From: Morinoia aosen
Taxonomy: Eukaryota; Arthropoda; Malacostraca; Amphipoda; Talitridae
Direction: 5' to 3'
DNA length: 64,000 bases
Assembly (NCBI GenBank): GCA_030386875.1
Contig: CM059564.1
Span: 39,886,075 to 39,950,074 of the forward strand
Part shown: positions 1 through 11,772 of the stretch, piece by piece
Layout of the letters: the number at the start of each line of letters is the position of its first letter
Position numbering within the stretch: position 1 is the first letter of the stretch
The notes under the pieces: model-generated
Seen by the model: only the letters and a program-made list of their open reading frames with translations
Told to the model about the DNA's origin: nothing
Database searches by the model: none
Program-made: the position numbers and the translations under genes

Positions 1-26
1 ACTCAGCTTGCTATTTGGCGATGTGC

Positions 27-68
27 AGATCTCGTCGATCTTCTCGTAGATCTCGTCGATCTTCTCGT
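27..68. repeat. Two perfect tandem 21-bp copies
   Basis: AGATCTCGTCGATCTTCTCG plus T is present twice head to tail (27-47 and 48-68), with a degenerate third copy near 95-110. Confidence 0.8.
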
Positions 69-350
69 TGCAGATGACGATGGGCAGATGCGTAGATCTT
101 CGATTTTATCTCCCTCGAAGTGTTCCTTTCTCGAAGAGTTTCTTGGAAAGAACTTCGATTTTCTGCGCTGACGTCCTTCTTCCTTTTCTCGATGCTCTGA
201 AGTAATGTGAGAACTACGCGACGTTACTCCACAGGCTGACACTCTTCACACTTAAAATCACGGATCATCAGAACCGAAGATCAATTCTTGCTATCTTTCT
301 TCTTCAATGGGCAATGTGAATATCTTTGATGTGGTATCCCCATACATGGG

Positions 351-680
351 TCACCATAAATGTTCCGACCTTTTTCAGTGTCCGGTCGAAAACTACGCGA
401 ATGGGGTTCGGGAGTGACGAGCAGCAACGTGATTTATAGTTTATTGGTACTTCAGAGTAGATACAGGCTTGGTAGTTGGCAAGAATCAGAGAGATCAGAC
501 GATAGGTGCTAGTACAAGTCTTCTACAATGCTTCTGTGATCTTTACAGGTGCTTCCCTGAAGGTAACGCGTCTGCTACTGGACAGTGATGACTCTTTCTA
601 ATGTGATCTCTACGGCAGCGCACCACCAATGAACCACGATATCTCTCGCCGATCCTATTTATATGCCTGGCGGGCGCACA
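351..680 (-). mobile_element. Possible 5' LTR and primer-binding site of an LTR retrotransposon
   Basis: Read on the minus strand, a block ends GGTCGGAACA at 361 and is followed within 4 bases by TGGTGACCCATGTATGGGGA, which resembles the TGG-starting primer-binding site and leader of arthropod gypsy-like elements. A TATAAATAGG box lies near 660 and TGTGCG near 679 could be the LTR start. The internal region would run leftward out of the window. No second LTR is visible, so neither LTR limits nor class can be confirmed. Confidence 0.35.
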
Positions 681-694
681 AGGCCTCTTCTTGT

Positions 695-965
695 GGTTAG
701 ATTACTTCTTGCTTTTTATTCTGTTTACACTGTTTCTCACTTCTTGTTCTATTTACCTTAGTTTTTACTTTTTACTTTGTTCACCTTACTGCTTACTCCT
801 TACTCTGGTTACCTTGCTTCTCGCTCCGTTCACCTTCTTTCTTCTTGCTATGTTTACTTTACTTCTTCTTGCTCTGTTCACCTTTTTTCTTGTTTTCTTC
901 ACCTTAATTCTTACTTCTTTTACTTTAGTTCTTACATCTTGCTCAGCTCACTTTGACTCAAACTT
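695..965. repeat. Pyrimidine-rich imperfect minisatellite
   Basis: The plus strand is nearly all C and T, built from variants of TTCTTGCTCTGTTCACCTT. The 117-codon hydrophobic frame across it is a composition artefact. Confidence 0.6.
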
Positions 966-3695
966 AACAGGAAATTGTTCACTCTTGTATGAGAGCATAA
1001 GCCCAACGCTACCAAAATGCAACGAAAATATATCTGAGGCTTAACGTGTTCCAGTTTTTCAAAACTTCGCTCGTTACATGCAAGTTTCTGCCAACCCTCC
1101 ATCACAACTCTGTGTCGTAATTAATCTATAGCGAACTCGTTAAAGAAAGTTACTGGCGCAGTTCACCATTTTGGAGTTGCAGATTTAGTTGGACGGATTA
1201 CCCTAAAACGTTCCTCGAAGTCTTAGAAGCACAATGTGTAAATGCTGGTATACTGTTTTTACATCCATGGTCATTTGCCCTCACTGCCCTCGTCTCCTCT
1301 CAGCAGTGGTCATACGTCTTCGTTGCTTTCGTCCTCAGTTACTCAAAGAGACCTGTGGTCTACTAGCAAGAGTCTCCAGAGGCTCAAATTTTGTGACTTG
1401 CATTGACCTCAACTTCTCTCTTTTCGTCTTTTCTGTCTTGAGTGAGGCGATCGGCATTAAGGTGCGTACCAATTTCGTTGCAAGTGCTTTTGACACTGTT
1501 CCTGTGCGCGTCATTTTTCAAGGACGTATACAATTGGATTTACTTCCCCTGCAGATGTTGATTTGACGCTTCTGTAGTGTGAAATCTGAAAATACTCGTA
1601 CAAATCTCAAACTAAAAAGTATCGTAGAGGAAACTCTTTCCAATCTGACAGAAATGTGTTGGATTATCATCTGAATTGATATGTTTCTAGCTGAAAAAGA
1701 TGATACAAAATTTACAAACAAAGATTGTCGGAGATTTACATCCCCCGTTCGCTTAAATTCAATACTAAATGGTGCCTTAATCCATTCTCTCTTTCGAATC
1801 CATTCTCTCTTTGTTGTGGTTAGGAAGATTAACTTGTAATCTTAAGTATTGCGGGATGCTATGAATTACTTAACGTTATTAACCAAACAAACCTACGAAT
1901 GCAAATGATCTCGACTCTCTTTTGATTATCAGCAGAGTTAAAGGACATATATAACAAAGGCTTGCGAATAGTTACCCAATCATTCAGTAAAATTCATGAA
2001 ATTGGAAAACTATTAGTACAATAATGTGTTCAAATTCCGAGAAGACGTAATCCAAACAAAGCATGACTGGTATTCGTGCATGGTTTTGCTTCATGACAAA
2101 CAAATAATGCTTTCAATCTTTGCTGCCTGGCTGGAGACCAATACTCGGCCCCTTCATTTGGTCGTGGAACTTAATTGCACGAATCTGTGCAAGTTCGGCG
2201 ACTTCTCCAATATTTGAGAGCATTTCATCGGCTCTTTCTTTGTTGTATTGGATGCTCATTTCCTTTTTTTAGTTCCACGGAGCTTGTCACACTTTTGTTG
2301 AAGGTTATGATTTAGACATTTTTCTCAAAGCTGAAAACGATGTTGTTCATGAAATTGTTCATGGCATACGTTAGCTTACTCAGCACTCATGTGTTGGGTT
2401 CAGTGCAAGCGATAAGATCTCAGATGTCACTGTGATCTAACTCCTAGTTAAAAACAAACATGACAGTAGCTCAAGAACGAGTTATGCGCACAAAATGCAC
2501 TGTGAAGTGTGTGATGATGAGCGATGTTCATACAGATGTGTCTTCGTGATAATTTTGGACTACTGGAAGTTCAGAGCTGACGAAAAGTGTTTCCAAAGCA
2601 CAGACTAGTGTTTTCCATCAACAAGCGAATTCATCAAAAGCTTATGCGAGTTGAGATCCAGTTTTTCATTTGGTGCAACAAGGGTCGCTCATGTCAAGGT
2701 TACGCTGCCAAAATTGGGGCTCTGAAAATTGGGTAGCGCAGGTGTGCGCAACCAAACTTTCTTCCCGACCTCGCTGCGATCCTAATTAAGGGGATCGGTC
2801 CCGTGCTCCTGACCTGCGTTTGCAGCAAATAAGAACTGCTGTGAAGGTTATATTGTACTAAGACGACCGTGACTTTGTCCGTCGAACTTCTGAAAATGAC
2901 CAGAAGTTCGTATGATTTCCTATGGCCTAACAGCATGCAGCAGCAACGGTTACGGTTTGTTTTTTTATGGTTTTCTATGGTTTAACATGACGAATGTTTT
3001 GGTAAGTTAAATGTGTTAACATAGAACTCGAATGAGAAAATTTCTTCTTCTTCTCTGATTCCAGTTGGTGAGATCTAAGCTTTAGTCGTTGCTGGTTCTT
3101 TATTTCGAAGTTAGTAAGGCCAATTTCCTCGGAGTTTATCCCCGGAGACTCGGGCAACTTGAAGGAAAAATTAAAAGTCAATGAATACAAATATTAATGT
3201 CATTATTGTTTACAGATGATACCTATTAAAAAAAGAAAAATTACTGTCTTCTCAAGAACCAGCTATAACACTATTGGAATTGTTGCTACATTTTCGTTAA
3301 TTTGTCTTATGCCTTCTTGTTGGACAGTGCTAGCGAATGAGGAACAGCAAAGCGATCGCGTGCAATCACCTCTACAATGATTAACTGAGGTGCAATGTTA
3401 CTCACCGACTCTCTTTTGACAATTTTAGTTTCTCATAACGTTTTGTAGCTGTAAATGCACTACAAACATAATCGCTCGCTCACCAAATCCTCTACAGAGT
3501 GTTGCAAGATGTAACTTCCTGTTGAAGATGTCACTAGCTCACAAAGGTCTTTGCCCGACGGTGTCGGCGCAACAAGAACAGCAGCGCTGCATGGAATGTC
3601 GCAACGAGCGAACTCCGGGAGTTGGCAGATCGTCTCCGCCCTCAGATGGCTTCCGTAACCCGCGGGCACCCGCGTAGCGCCGGCGACACAGCGTC
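966..3695. other. Intergenic stretch, no supported gene
   Basis: Apart from the family A fragment at 1738-1850, I see only short frames. A GC-rich patch at about 3540-3720 (CGCGGGCACCCGCG near 3660 is a perfect dyad) stands out but shows no gene. Confidence 0.5.
1738..1850 (+). mobile_element. Dispersed repeat family A, 3' fragment
   Basis: It carries the family's conserved 3' block: TACTAAATGGTGCCTT, a TCTCTTT run and TTGTTGTGGTTAGGAAG. One internal segment (ATCCATTCTCTCTTT) is duplicated. Confidence 0.6.
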
Positions 3696-4260
3696 AGTCC
3701 ACGGTTGCCGCGGTGGCTTCTCGGGCGCAGGCATTATGTTGTTCTCGGGCGCATAATCCAACTTGGCATGTTTTCCGCATCTGTCCACGAAGATAATTTA
3801 GCATTTGGTCACTGGCAGTTGCAGTTCTTAGGCAGTTTGACTGTTTAAAGGTTGAAGCCTAAAGCATCAAGTTTGGATATTTCTCCAGCACTTCAGTTCA
3901 GGGTTGCTGCGGTGGCTTCTTCTGGGGCTAAAATAATTCAACTTGGCTTATTTTCCACATCACATTTGTCAGTGAAGATGAATCAGCATTTGGTTTCTCG
4001 CAGTCGAAGTTTTTGGCAGTTTAACTGTTTAAAGGTTGGTGTCAAAATCACAAGGTTGGATATTTCTCCAGCGCTCCAGTCCATGGTTGCTGCCGTCGCT
4101 ACTTCTGGGGCTGCAGTAATAAAACTTGACTTTTTATCCATGTCAAATTTATCCGTGAAGACGATTTAGCATTCGGATGCGGCCCGTCGCAGTTTTCAGA
4201 GACAGTTTGACTGTTTAAGGTTGATGCCAAAATCATCCAGGTTGGATATCTCTCAAGTAA
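3696..4260. repeat. Tandem repeat of about 182-200 bp, three copies
   Basis: GTTGCYGCGGTGGCTTCT and its degenerate relative recur near 3702, 3902 and 4084, each followed by CAACTTGGC/T, a TTTCC block, AGCATTTGG and CAGTTTGACTGTTTAAAGG. A partial fourth copy begins near 4195. The copies differ by roughly a quarter of positions by eye. Confidence 0.7.
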
Positions 4261-5039
4261 AATTTGACTCTAAAGGCCACTCAGTATTTGGCTTCCTTGA
4301 ATGTACCAGCAAAGATATAAACTGATGTTATCGCCCTGATTAGAGATTAATTTCCCAGCTTTAAGCGTGCGCGTACAATCCAGGTGCCAATTTAAGGCCT
4401 GATTCATATCAACTTCAGTTTAATCAATTTCTAAACAGGGAAGTTGGACGATACGTAATATAAGCGATTTGATTTCCAAGATTATGTTTTACATTCGCAA
4501 GGAGCCGCTCGAACGCATGAATCTGGCGTGCAGAACTGCACGTCCACAGCTTCAGACACTCACAGGTTTTTAATAAATAATAAAATGCAGTTTAACTAGA
4601 CCTAATGAGCGTGACTCACCTTTAGTGTTTAATTATTGTCTTTCAAAATAAGATTTTTATTGTTCTCCTGAACGAGCGAGTGAGATATTTACATCTCGCT
4701 TCCATGTTTGTTCACTATCAGACAAGTGCAGGTGTCACTAAACTCTCTCCCAGCTTCTTCATACGCTTTCAATGACAGTAACTGAAGCCTATTTTTTAAT
4801 CGTTTATTTTTTTCAGTTGTCACCTGCTATCTTGCCTAAGTCTGTTTCCGTCCGCTGATGTTCGGAGAAACACCCTAATTGTATATTTACGAATGGGTTT
4901 GGACGAGCTCATCACGGAAAATGTTAATCGTAAAAATGGTTGAATCCCATGAAATTATATTTGATGAATATTCATGTGGAATGTACTTATAGCTCGGCAT
5001 ATATGACTTTTTTTTGGACTTTCATCACATTTCATGAAC

Positions 5040-5215
5040 TTTCTTCCTCACTCACTGTTTCTACGCTCAGGGGATTTACAGTGAGAACACACCTTGTGTA
5101 CAGATTCCCCGTTCCTAGACTCCATACTAAATAGCGTTTTCATCGTTCCTCTCTTTGGACCACCTTTGTTGTGGTTAAGGAGGTTTAAACTAATTTATCT
5201 TATCTAATGTAATTT
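5040..5215 (+). mobile_element. Dispersed repeat family A, 3' half
   Basis: It matches the family from CTCACTGTTTCTACGC through ACACCTTGTGTACAGATTCC, CATACTAAATAGCG and TTTGTTGTGGTTAAGGAGG to a TTATCTTATCTAAT tail. Confidence 0.75.
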
Positions 5216-5402
5216 TGCGTGAGCTATTCATTAGGCCACACTTCCTCTTTACCGCTGAAATTAAGCAACTGCAAAACTTCCTCATTTAATTCTCTCAAGT
5301 TTAATGTATCAGCAAGGTATTTTATAGATTTCTTCTAGCAAGAAATTTACGTGGTAGAGCAAATAAATCCATCAAGCCGCAACCACCTGAACTGCCCTCA
5401 GA

Positions 5403-5948
5403 TCACGCTTGGATTCCTTCAGATCTCGCCGGTCTCTCACACTCATCAAACAGACTCTGCTTCATTGATATTGATAAGGCTCTCATTAGTTGCTGGCGAC
5501 GTGTCGTAAAGCTCAGTAATATGCTGGTGGAGGTCCCGATTTGAGTATTCACACCTATAAAGCACGAGGTATGCGCCATGCCGCGCTTGAGATACGGTGT
5601 CCTGAGTGCGATGAAATTCCCTGATATCGTCGGTCCATGCGCGCACTCCGCGTCTCCGGAACTGAACTGACCCACCGCCCACGCTTGGGTGCTCTTTGGT
5701 GCCGGATCCTGACCCGGAAAACTGCTTTTTTTAGTCTTGAGAATTATTGCGGAATTTTGATACAGCGGATTCGGTCTTCCCTCACTCGCACTGCGCATGC
5801 AATACGTCCATGGGCGAATAATAAATCGATTACCAAAATAATTTGCACTGAAAATGAAGTCATCTTGCACACACACTGCAAAGGCTTTCTGAATGCTTGG
5901 CTCTGTGCGAATATTAATTAAGCTCTTTTTCAAATCATTGTGTGCCAT
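5403..5948 (-). CDS. Unrecognised 181-codon ORF
   Basis: It starts at an ATG (MAHNDLKKSLINIRTEPSIQ) and is uninterrupted for 181 codons in otherwise stop-rich DNA. It contains QDDFIFSANYFGNRFIIRPW and SASEGRPNPLYQNS, and no transmembrane segment or known domain. The composition is more balanced than in the flanks. Overlapping frames of 78 codons on the same strand and 94 codons on the plus strand are also open, which lowers the coding argument. It could be a fragment of an old mobile element or a chance frame. Confidence 0.2.
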   Translation of the reverse strand: MAHNDLKKSLINIRTEPSIQKAFAVCVQDDFIFSANYFGNRFIIRPWTYCMRSASEGRPNPLYQNSAIILKTKKSSFPGQDPAPKSTQAWAVGQFSSGDAECAHGPTISGNFIALRTPYLKRGMAHTSCFIGVNTQIGTSTSILLSFTTRRQQLMRALSISMKQSLFDECERPARSEGIQA

Positions 5949-6913
5949 AATACTTTCCTATTAAAATTCGGGAACAGGATTAGTTTTGGAGCCAAATTTT
6001 TTCGTTGGTTTCTTCGCAAATCAGGGAAATGCTTGTTAATGTACTGTACTGCTTTAAACTTGTCAATGTACTGTACAGATGTTATTTTACAGCTGAGTTG
6101 CTTATCCCTTTTCTGTTTCGTTTAAATAAAAGCCATAATTCAGTTATATAAGAACACGTATCTCCTCATATTTGTCAGTTATAAGTTAGTAATTGTCCTG
6201 TAATTTTTGCATCATTGTGGACTGTTTCTCGTTCATGATACTGATAATTTGAAAACTTGCATAGGGAATTTTCTGTTAGCATGTACAGTTATTCTTTATC
6301 CATAGGATCAGCAGACACAAATTAAATATTTTATAAAACTAAAATTACATTCAAGAAATAAGTTTGATAAATTATTTCAAGGCGAATTCACAGAAATTTT
6401 AAATTGCCTCACGCACTATCTCAAAAATCTGTGAAACCTATTCTGTGGCTTCAACATTTTTTTGAGAAATGCTAACGGTTGTGGAACAGTTTTATGACTA
6501 TTCTCTCCATGTTTGACGAGATTTAAGTTAATTTATGTTTCCTGATATGTCGGAGGCGGTGGCTGGTATTATTTGTTTGAAGTATGAAGTCCCTGAATTC
6601 GTATATTTTAGACCAAGGACGCACATCATGCAATGATTAATTTAATTTGTTTCATACCTTTATTCATCACATAAAGAGCGTCGCTCACAGACACGTTCCC
6701 ACTCAGCCTCGTAATTAGCTTCAGTCAGCATTTGATTTAATTTAATTTTCTTGCCATTATGACCAAACTATTTTATTCGCCCTCATTGACCCGACACCCT
6801 GCTGGGGAGTGCACTTTGCTCGTAGCGACTTTGAAGATCAGAACGCGGCAGTTCAATGGAGAATATTAGTTGCATCATAAGGGCCGTAAGAAACTTAATT
6901 CTGCGCTGAATGT

Positions 6914-7020
6914 TTAAAAAACTAGAACTGGTGCCGCCAGGAGGCAGATGAGAGATCCCGAGCTGAACGTTAGGTAGGCTGGAAATAAAATGTTTTATTT
7001 TATGACGGATCATAAAACGC
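6914..7020 (+). mobile_element. Dispersed repeat family A, 5' fragment
   Basis: It has GATCCCGAGCTGAACGTTAGG and a TTGAAATA-like A/T block before TATGACGGATCAT. The preceding AATGTTTAAAAAAC and AGAACTGGTGC are shared with the next copy at 7698, so the pair bracket the minisatellite between them. Confidence 0.65.
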
Positions 7021-7043
7021 AGCCGTTCAATTGAGAATATTGA

Positions 7044-7100
7044 GAGAGATAATATTCATCATTTAATATTCATCAAGAGATAATATTCATCATTTCTCAT
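7044..7100. repeat. Short tandem repeat of AGATAATATTCATCATTT
   Basis: Three imperfect head-to-tail copies of about 18-22 bp lie immediately before the 26-bp minisatellite. Confidence 0.75.
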
Positions 7101-7120
7101 TCAACTACCCTTGACAGAGT

Positions 7121-7550
7121 TAGACTATTAGCACTCCACGTATGGTTTGTCTATTAGTACGCCTCGTATATTTTTTCTATTAATATGCCTCGGATGGTCT
7201 ATCTATCTGTACACCTCTGATAGTTTGTCTATTAGTACACCTCGTATAGTTTGTCTATTATTATGCCTCGTATGGCTTATCTATTTGTGCACCTCAGATG
7301 GTTTGTCAATTAGTACTCCTCGTATGGAACTTTGTTAGACTATTAGCACACCACGTGTGGCTTGTCTATTAATACGCCTCGTATATTATGTCTATTAATA
7401 TGCCTCGTATGGTCTATCTATTTGTACACCTCTGATAGTTTATCTATTAGCACACCTCGTATAGTTTGTCTATTATTATGCCTCGTATGGCTTATCTATT
7501 TGTACACCTCGGATGGTTTGTCAATTAATACTCCTCGTTTGGAACTTTTG
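7121..7550. repeat. 26-bp minisatellite arranged as a 215-bp higher-order repeat
   Basis: The basic unit reads like TCTATTAGTACACCTCGTAT plus GGTTTG. Eight variants in a fixed order form a 215-bp block that is present twice (7121-7335 and 7336-7550). Corresponding monomers of the two blocks are nearly identical while neighbours differ, showing that the block was duplicated as a unit after the monomers had diverged. Frames of 61-64 codons here are artefacts. Confidence 0.9.
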
Positions 7551-7702
7551 TTTTAGGACGGCTTATATTAAGAAACTTTTAAAAGCCAATATGTTGGCAT
7601 GTATCTCATGTGGCAACTTGGAAATAAACGGTTTTGTTTGTTTGTTTGTTTGTATTGATGGCTTCAATAGGGCTGCATTAATCTTATTCCTTCGTTAAAT
7701 GT

Positions 7703-8072
7703 TTAAAAAACAAGAACTAGTGCTCCCTGGATTCAAGTATGAAGTCCCGAGCTGAAGGATAGGTAGGTTTACCTTACGTTGAAATAATATGTTTTTATTT
7801 TGTAGCGGAGTCTCATTTTTCGGTTCACTGCTGTTCTGTTTTTAACACCTATTACTTTCTTCTCCAACTTTTTTCCATTTACTTCCTTCTTAACACACTG
7901 TTTCCATGCGCAGGGAAACTTTAGTGGGAATACACCTCGTGAATGGATTCCTCATTCCCCATACTGTAGTTCGTACAAAATGGGTCTTTCCCATTGCTCT
8001 CTTAGGAATACCTTTATTGTGGTTGGGAAGGCTTAAATAACCTATTTAATCTAATCTATTTGAACACCGAGA
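7703..8072 (+). mobile_element. Dispersed repeat family A, near full length
   Basis: It contains AGTCCCGAGCTGAAGGATAG, the TTGAAATAATATG block, the GGTTCACTGCTGTTCTG block, CTTCTCCAACTTTTTTCC, CACTGTTTCCATGCGCAGGG, a TAGTGGGAATACACCTCGTG block and TTTATTGTGGTTGGGAAGGC, ending in a CTATTTAATCTAATCTA tail. No tRNA-like promoter boxes are obvious, so SINE status is unproven. Confidence 0.8.
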
Positions 8073-8756
8073 AGCTATTTTCATTTCTCAGTGAGATACT
8101 TCAACAGCTGAATTGATATTCTTCGGCTTGGCTCACTAGAAACTCAGCTCCATTATAGAACAGTTGAACTTTACAGAACATAATGAAAGCAGGTGCTTAC
8201 AGCAGGACCTTCTATGAGATATTCTCCCAGAGTAGAATTTGGCAGTACGTGCGAGTCCAATGATTTAATCTTGGGTAGTTCTCCTATAGTCTTACGCCGT
8301 CAGAAAGATGTTTCAGCAAGACTCAGCGCCGGCCTCGAGGGCTTGAGATGGAATCTATTCCACTGGATAAATCGAAAAATTTCCATTAAGCTCCGATAGC
8401 GCGTAAATTTAGAAAATGATGACAATTTTATACTTTTTATTTTGGTTGTAAACTGTTTTCGGCCATGTGTGTGGATGTAGTTTATGTTTAGAGAATAGAA
8501 AAAAAATAGTTAGAGATGTCATGAGCTTTCTTTCGAGGGTGACGCACGAGTAGCATTCTGAGATTTACTCCAGAACATAATATTGAATAACGCTAAAGTG
8601 TCTGATTCATAGATTTTGGTGTTGAATTTTTAAAATAAACTCTTGTTCATATGACGAGTCGAGAAAATTTGTGCACCCAGGTCAAAAACAATTTCTCGTA
8701 CGCCCTTTACAACCGCCGGGGAACATAATTTTCACTCACGACATTCAACTCCCGCA

Positions 8757-8784
8757 CACAAAAAAAATAAATAAATAAATAAAG
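8757..8784. repeat. (AAAT)n simple repeat
   Basis: A poly-A start followed by AAATAAATAAATAAATAAA. It could be the tail of a retroelement copied on the plus strand, but no body was recognised. Confidence 0.7.
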
Positions 8785-9183
8785 TGTGCATATATCTTCA
8801 ACGTGGTAATTTGTCTGGTCTTGAATCATGAAGGCTGTTCCGCATTCTCAGCACTTTCAGTAACTGACGCGTCAAAACTAAAAGCGAACCACTGATCATG
8901 GTTCACGATGTTTGATTGGAAACGAACTGTTTACCATTATTTTCAAAATCTGCGCATTTTAAATCGGGAGACCTATAAATTTCTTATCTGTGAAGTAGAA
9001 TTCACATGTTAATCTGCGATATGCAAATGGAAAATATGATTTTATTAAATGAATATTCAGGATAATGTGAAAATGTTTTTCATCTGTTCCACTGTGGTAA
9101 ACAAACTAATTTAATCTCTCACTGATTTCTGGTCCTGTTAAAGTTTTTTAATTGAATTATTTTGCCCTATTTACAAGCAATGA

Positions 9184-9424
9184 CCATTAAACAAGAAATT
9201 GTTGTATTATTTTTCCCTTTCTTAGAAACAATCAGCTAGAAACTACAGTATAGTGAGTAGCATACGAGCTCCTTCGTTCTTCATACAGGCCGGATTTCAT
9301 GGCACCACATTAAACGAGAAGTTCTACAATTATTTTTCCCTTTCTTAGAAACAATCAGTTTGAAACTACAGTATAGTGAGCAGCACACGAGCTCCTCCGT
9401 TCGTCATACCGGCCGGGCCTGAAG
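9184..9424. repeat. Tandem duplication of about 123 bp
   Basis: TTATTTTTCCCTTTCTTAGA begins at 9207 and again at 9330. Each is followed by AACTACAGTATAGTGAG and ACGAGCTCCT and ends near CATAC-GGCCGG. Confidence 0.85.
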
Positions 9425-10199
9425 AGCACGGCTGTAGTGAGCAGAGGACAGCTTGTCACGATGTCCACGCCCTCGCTTGCCTTCAAAGGTCGCCGTCGCA
9501 GGCATTCCGGCGCTCGTTAGCATTCCGCAACGCGGACACCTCGAATTTTGCGGTCCGGAACTCGACCTTTTGAGGTTCTCACGCCGAGACCAGGCACTTG
9601 CTGCGATTTTTTTGTGCAATGTTGCGCGCTCCGGTGATGGACTCCGAGAACTTCGAGGGATTCTGCAAATTAGTTTCGATTACTCGAGTTTATTCTAGAT
9701 TAAATACAACGCGTTTTTAACTTAAACTATGAGGGTTTGAATGACACTCAATTTGTTTTATTTTGACCCTGTTTGTTTACAGCCGTTGATTTTTATTTTT
9801 CTAAATGTAATTTTTTTAATAATGGGAAAAACAACAAAATTTACGCGAAAATCGTTCAAAAAATTCAAATTTCAGAGATGGTCGTTATTATAACCACCAA
9901 TTTAATGCGAAATATCTTTCGATTATGAATATTCATTACAAAAAGTAGCGGTGCAAGAAATCTAACTCGTACAAAAACTTCTCTTTGTGTACAACGTCTG
10001 GGTCAGCACAGTTACTGTGAGATAGGCGTTAACGGAGTGGCAAAACTAACTCGTATAGCAGGACATCCTGCCACGAATGTATTGGACAAGAGTTGACTTA
10101 TTTTTGCGTTTTAGGATTGTTGGCACCTTTTCTACCAGTTCATATTTATTTTAATAAGATAGTGATTGTGAGTTTTCAGAATTCCTAATTAAAGTCATG

Positions 10200-11205
10200 C
10201 GATTATGGAGCTGTTTGAGCACAGAAAACGTCAATCTGACATTGATCGCTCGGTGTTCCCAAAATGGCAGTCTCGGACGCTGTATGACGATGTAAGGAGT
10301 TTGGCTGAGATGGTGACCCTATAGTAGACATTGAAGAGAGCGCACCGTCAATGCGTAAAAAAACAAAGCCCATCAAGAAGCGAGTACACCGAAATCTGAC
10401 GGTTTCTATGAAAAAAAAGCTCGTGAGACCAAAATCAATCGTGAATCTCTGTAGCTAGTGGCTAGTAAGGAACCGGAAACAAGCCCTAGAAGTTACAACT
10501 GAAAAACAGTTACAACTGTATACAATACAATACAACTAGCCTGTGCTACTCCAAGGATGCCGTCAACTTGAGCGTCTGGCTGCAGGTGAGCAATAGGAAC
10601 GCATTCTCTTCAAAGACGTGTAGCAGTTTACCGTGCAGCGAGCGCATAACCATCAAAAAGACTCGAGTTAGTCCAATGAGCTTCCTGGCTCTTTTGCAAT
10701 TATCGAACACCCATAAAATCCGCAGTCGGTCATTGTTTAGGGAAGTATTTGCGTCAGATTCAAAACACCCAATGTTTTCGTCGATCAAGGAGTCAAAATC
10801 AACTAAGAAGTGTACCGTTCCGATACTTTCAAGGCCGTTGTATTTTTGTGGACGCAGTAGCATTTCACCGATGCAGAATGGAATTTTCAGCAGGAATCAG
10901 CGCCGGCCCACAAAACGAAAATGACTCAAGACTGATGCAAGTCCACATTTGGAGATCATCGCGTTTGACGGATGGCCGTCGTACTCGCCGGATCTCAATT
11001 CGATGAATTACAGCATGTATTGCTAAGGTCAGGGAGTGTACTAAACCCAAGAAAAGTTTAGAGTTCCTGAAATTCTCATTGTGGCGAGAGTTGGACTGTC
11101 TATCGCCGGTTGAGTTGCGATTCATCACAGAGAATTTCGTCGAACGTTTGAAATTTTTATCGCCGCAAAGAAAAGCCGCACCGAAATCGGCTGGACATTT
11201 TATTA
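10200..11205 (+). pseudogene. Decayed Tc1/mariner-superfamily transposase
   Basis: Readable in shifting frames with several stops: KKTKPIKKRVHRN (N-terminal DNA-binding region), ERILFKD near 10600 (first catalytic Asp region), VFVDQGVKIN near 10775, WNFQQESAPAHK near 10885 (family pattern QQDxAPxH, Asp changed to Glu), WPSYSPDLNSMNYSMY near 10975 (the expected late Asp replaced by Asn) and APKSAGHFI near the end. These match an insect mariner-like transposase in order and spacing. Changed catalytic residues, stops and frameshifts show it is dead. Terminal inverted repeats were not found. Confidence 0.75.
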
Positions 11206-11439
11206 CCTAATTACCTAAATTACTGTTATTCATACAGGTTTTGATGAATTTGAGTTGTTAAGTAAATTTTGGATGAAATGTTTGAGCAGTTTTTGTCACA
11301 TTACCTGTAATACTTCCGCTGGAAGGTCTTCTAAGGATTTACGCGGCAGATGGATTATTCCGACGACGTACAATGTTTTAGAAATTCAGCCCTCTAAACC
11401 CACTCTCAACCATTAATTTGAAGCAGACTTGACTTTTGG

Positions 11440-11772
11440 TTCATAAATCCCTTCATTGGTCCTCTCCCATCTCTTCCTTTCTCCTAATACCACTTTCCTT
11501 GGAACGCGAGTTCTTGCTGTCCTATTTCAAGTATATGCAAGCAAATTGGATTCATAAATTCCTTCATTGGTCCTCTCTTATCCCCTCCCTTCTCTTACCA
11601 CCACTTTCCTTGGAACGCAAATTCTGGTTGATTTATATTAAGTACATGTAAGCAAATTAGATTCATAAATTCCTTCATTGGTCCTCTCACATCCCCTGCC
11701 TTCTCCTTACACCACTTTCCTTGGAACGCGAGTTCTGGTTGATAAATTTCAAGAACGAATACATGTGAGCAA
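11440..11772. repeat. Tandem repeat of 111 bp, three copies
   Basis: TTCATAAATTCCTTCATTGG recurs at 11440, 11551 and 11662 with an exact 111-bp period, each followed by ACCACTTTCCTTGGAACGC. Copies differ by small substitutions and one indel. Confidence 0.9.

Larger units (their letters stand above)
8085..10199. other. Intergenic stretch with one GC-rich patch
   Basis: It holds the (AAAT)n run and the 123-bp duplication listed separately. The 9405-9665 segment is CpG-rich with overlapping short frames on both strands; it could be a promoter or an old element, but nothing decides it. Confidence 0.4.

Noticed and set aside
691-1044. Hydrophobic 117-residue protein
   Set aside because: A pyrimidine-rich minisatellite gives Phe/Leu/Ser-rich frames by composition.
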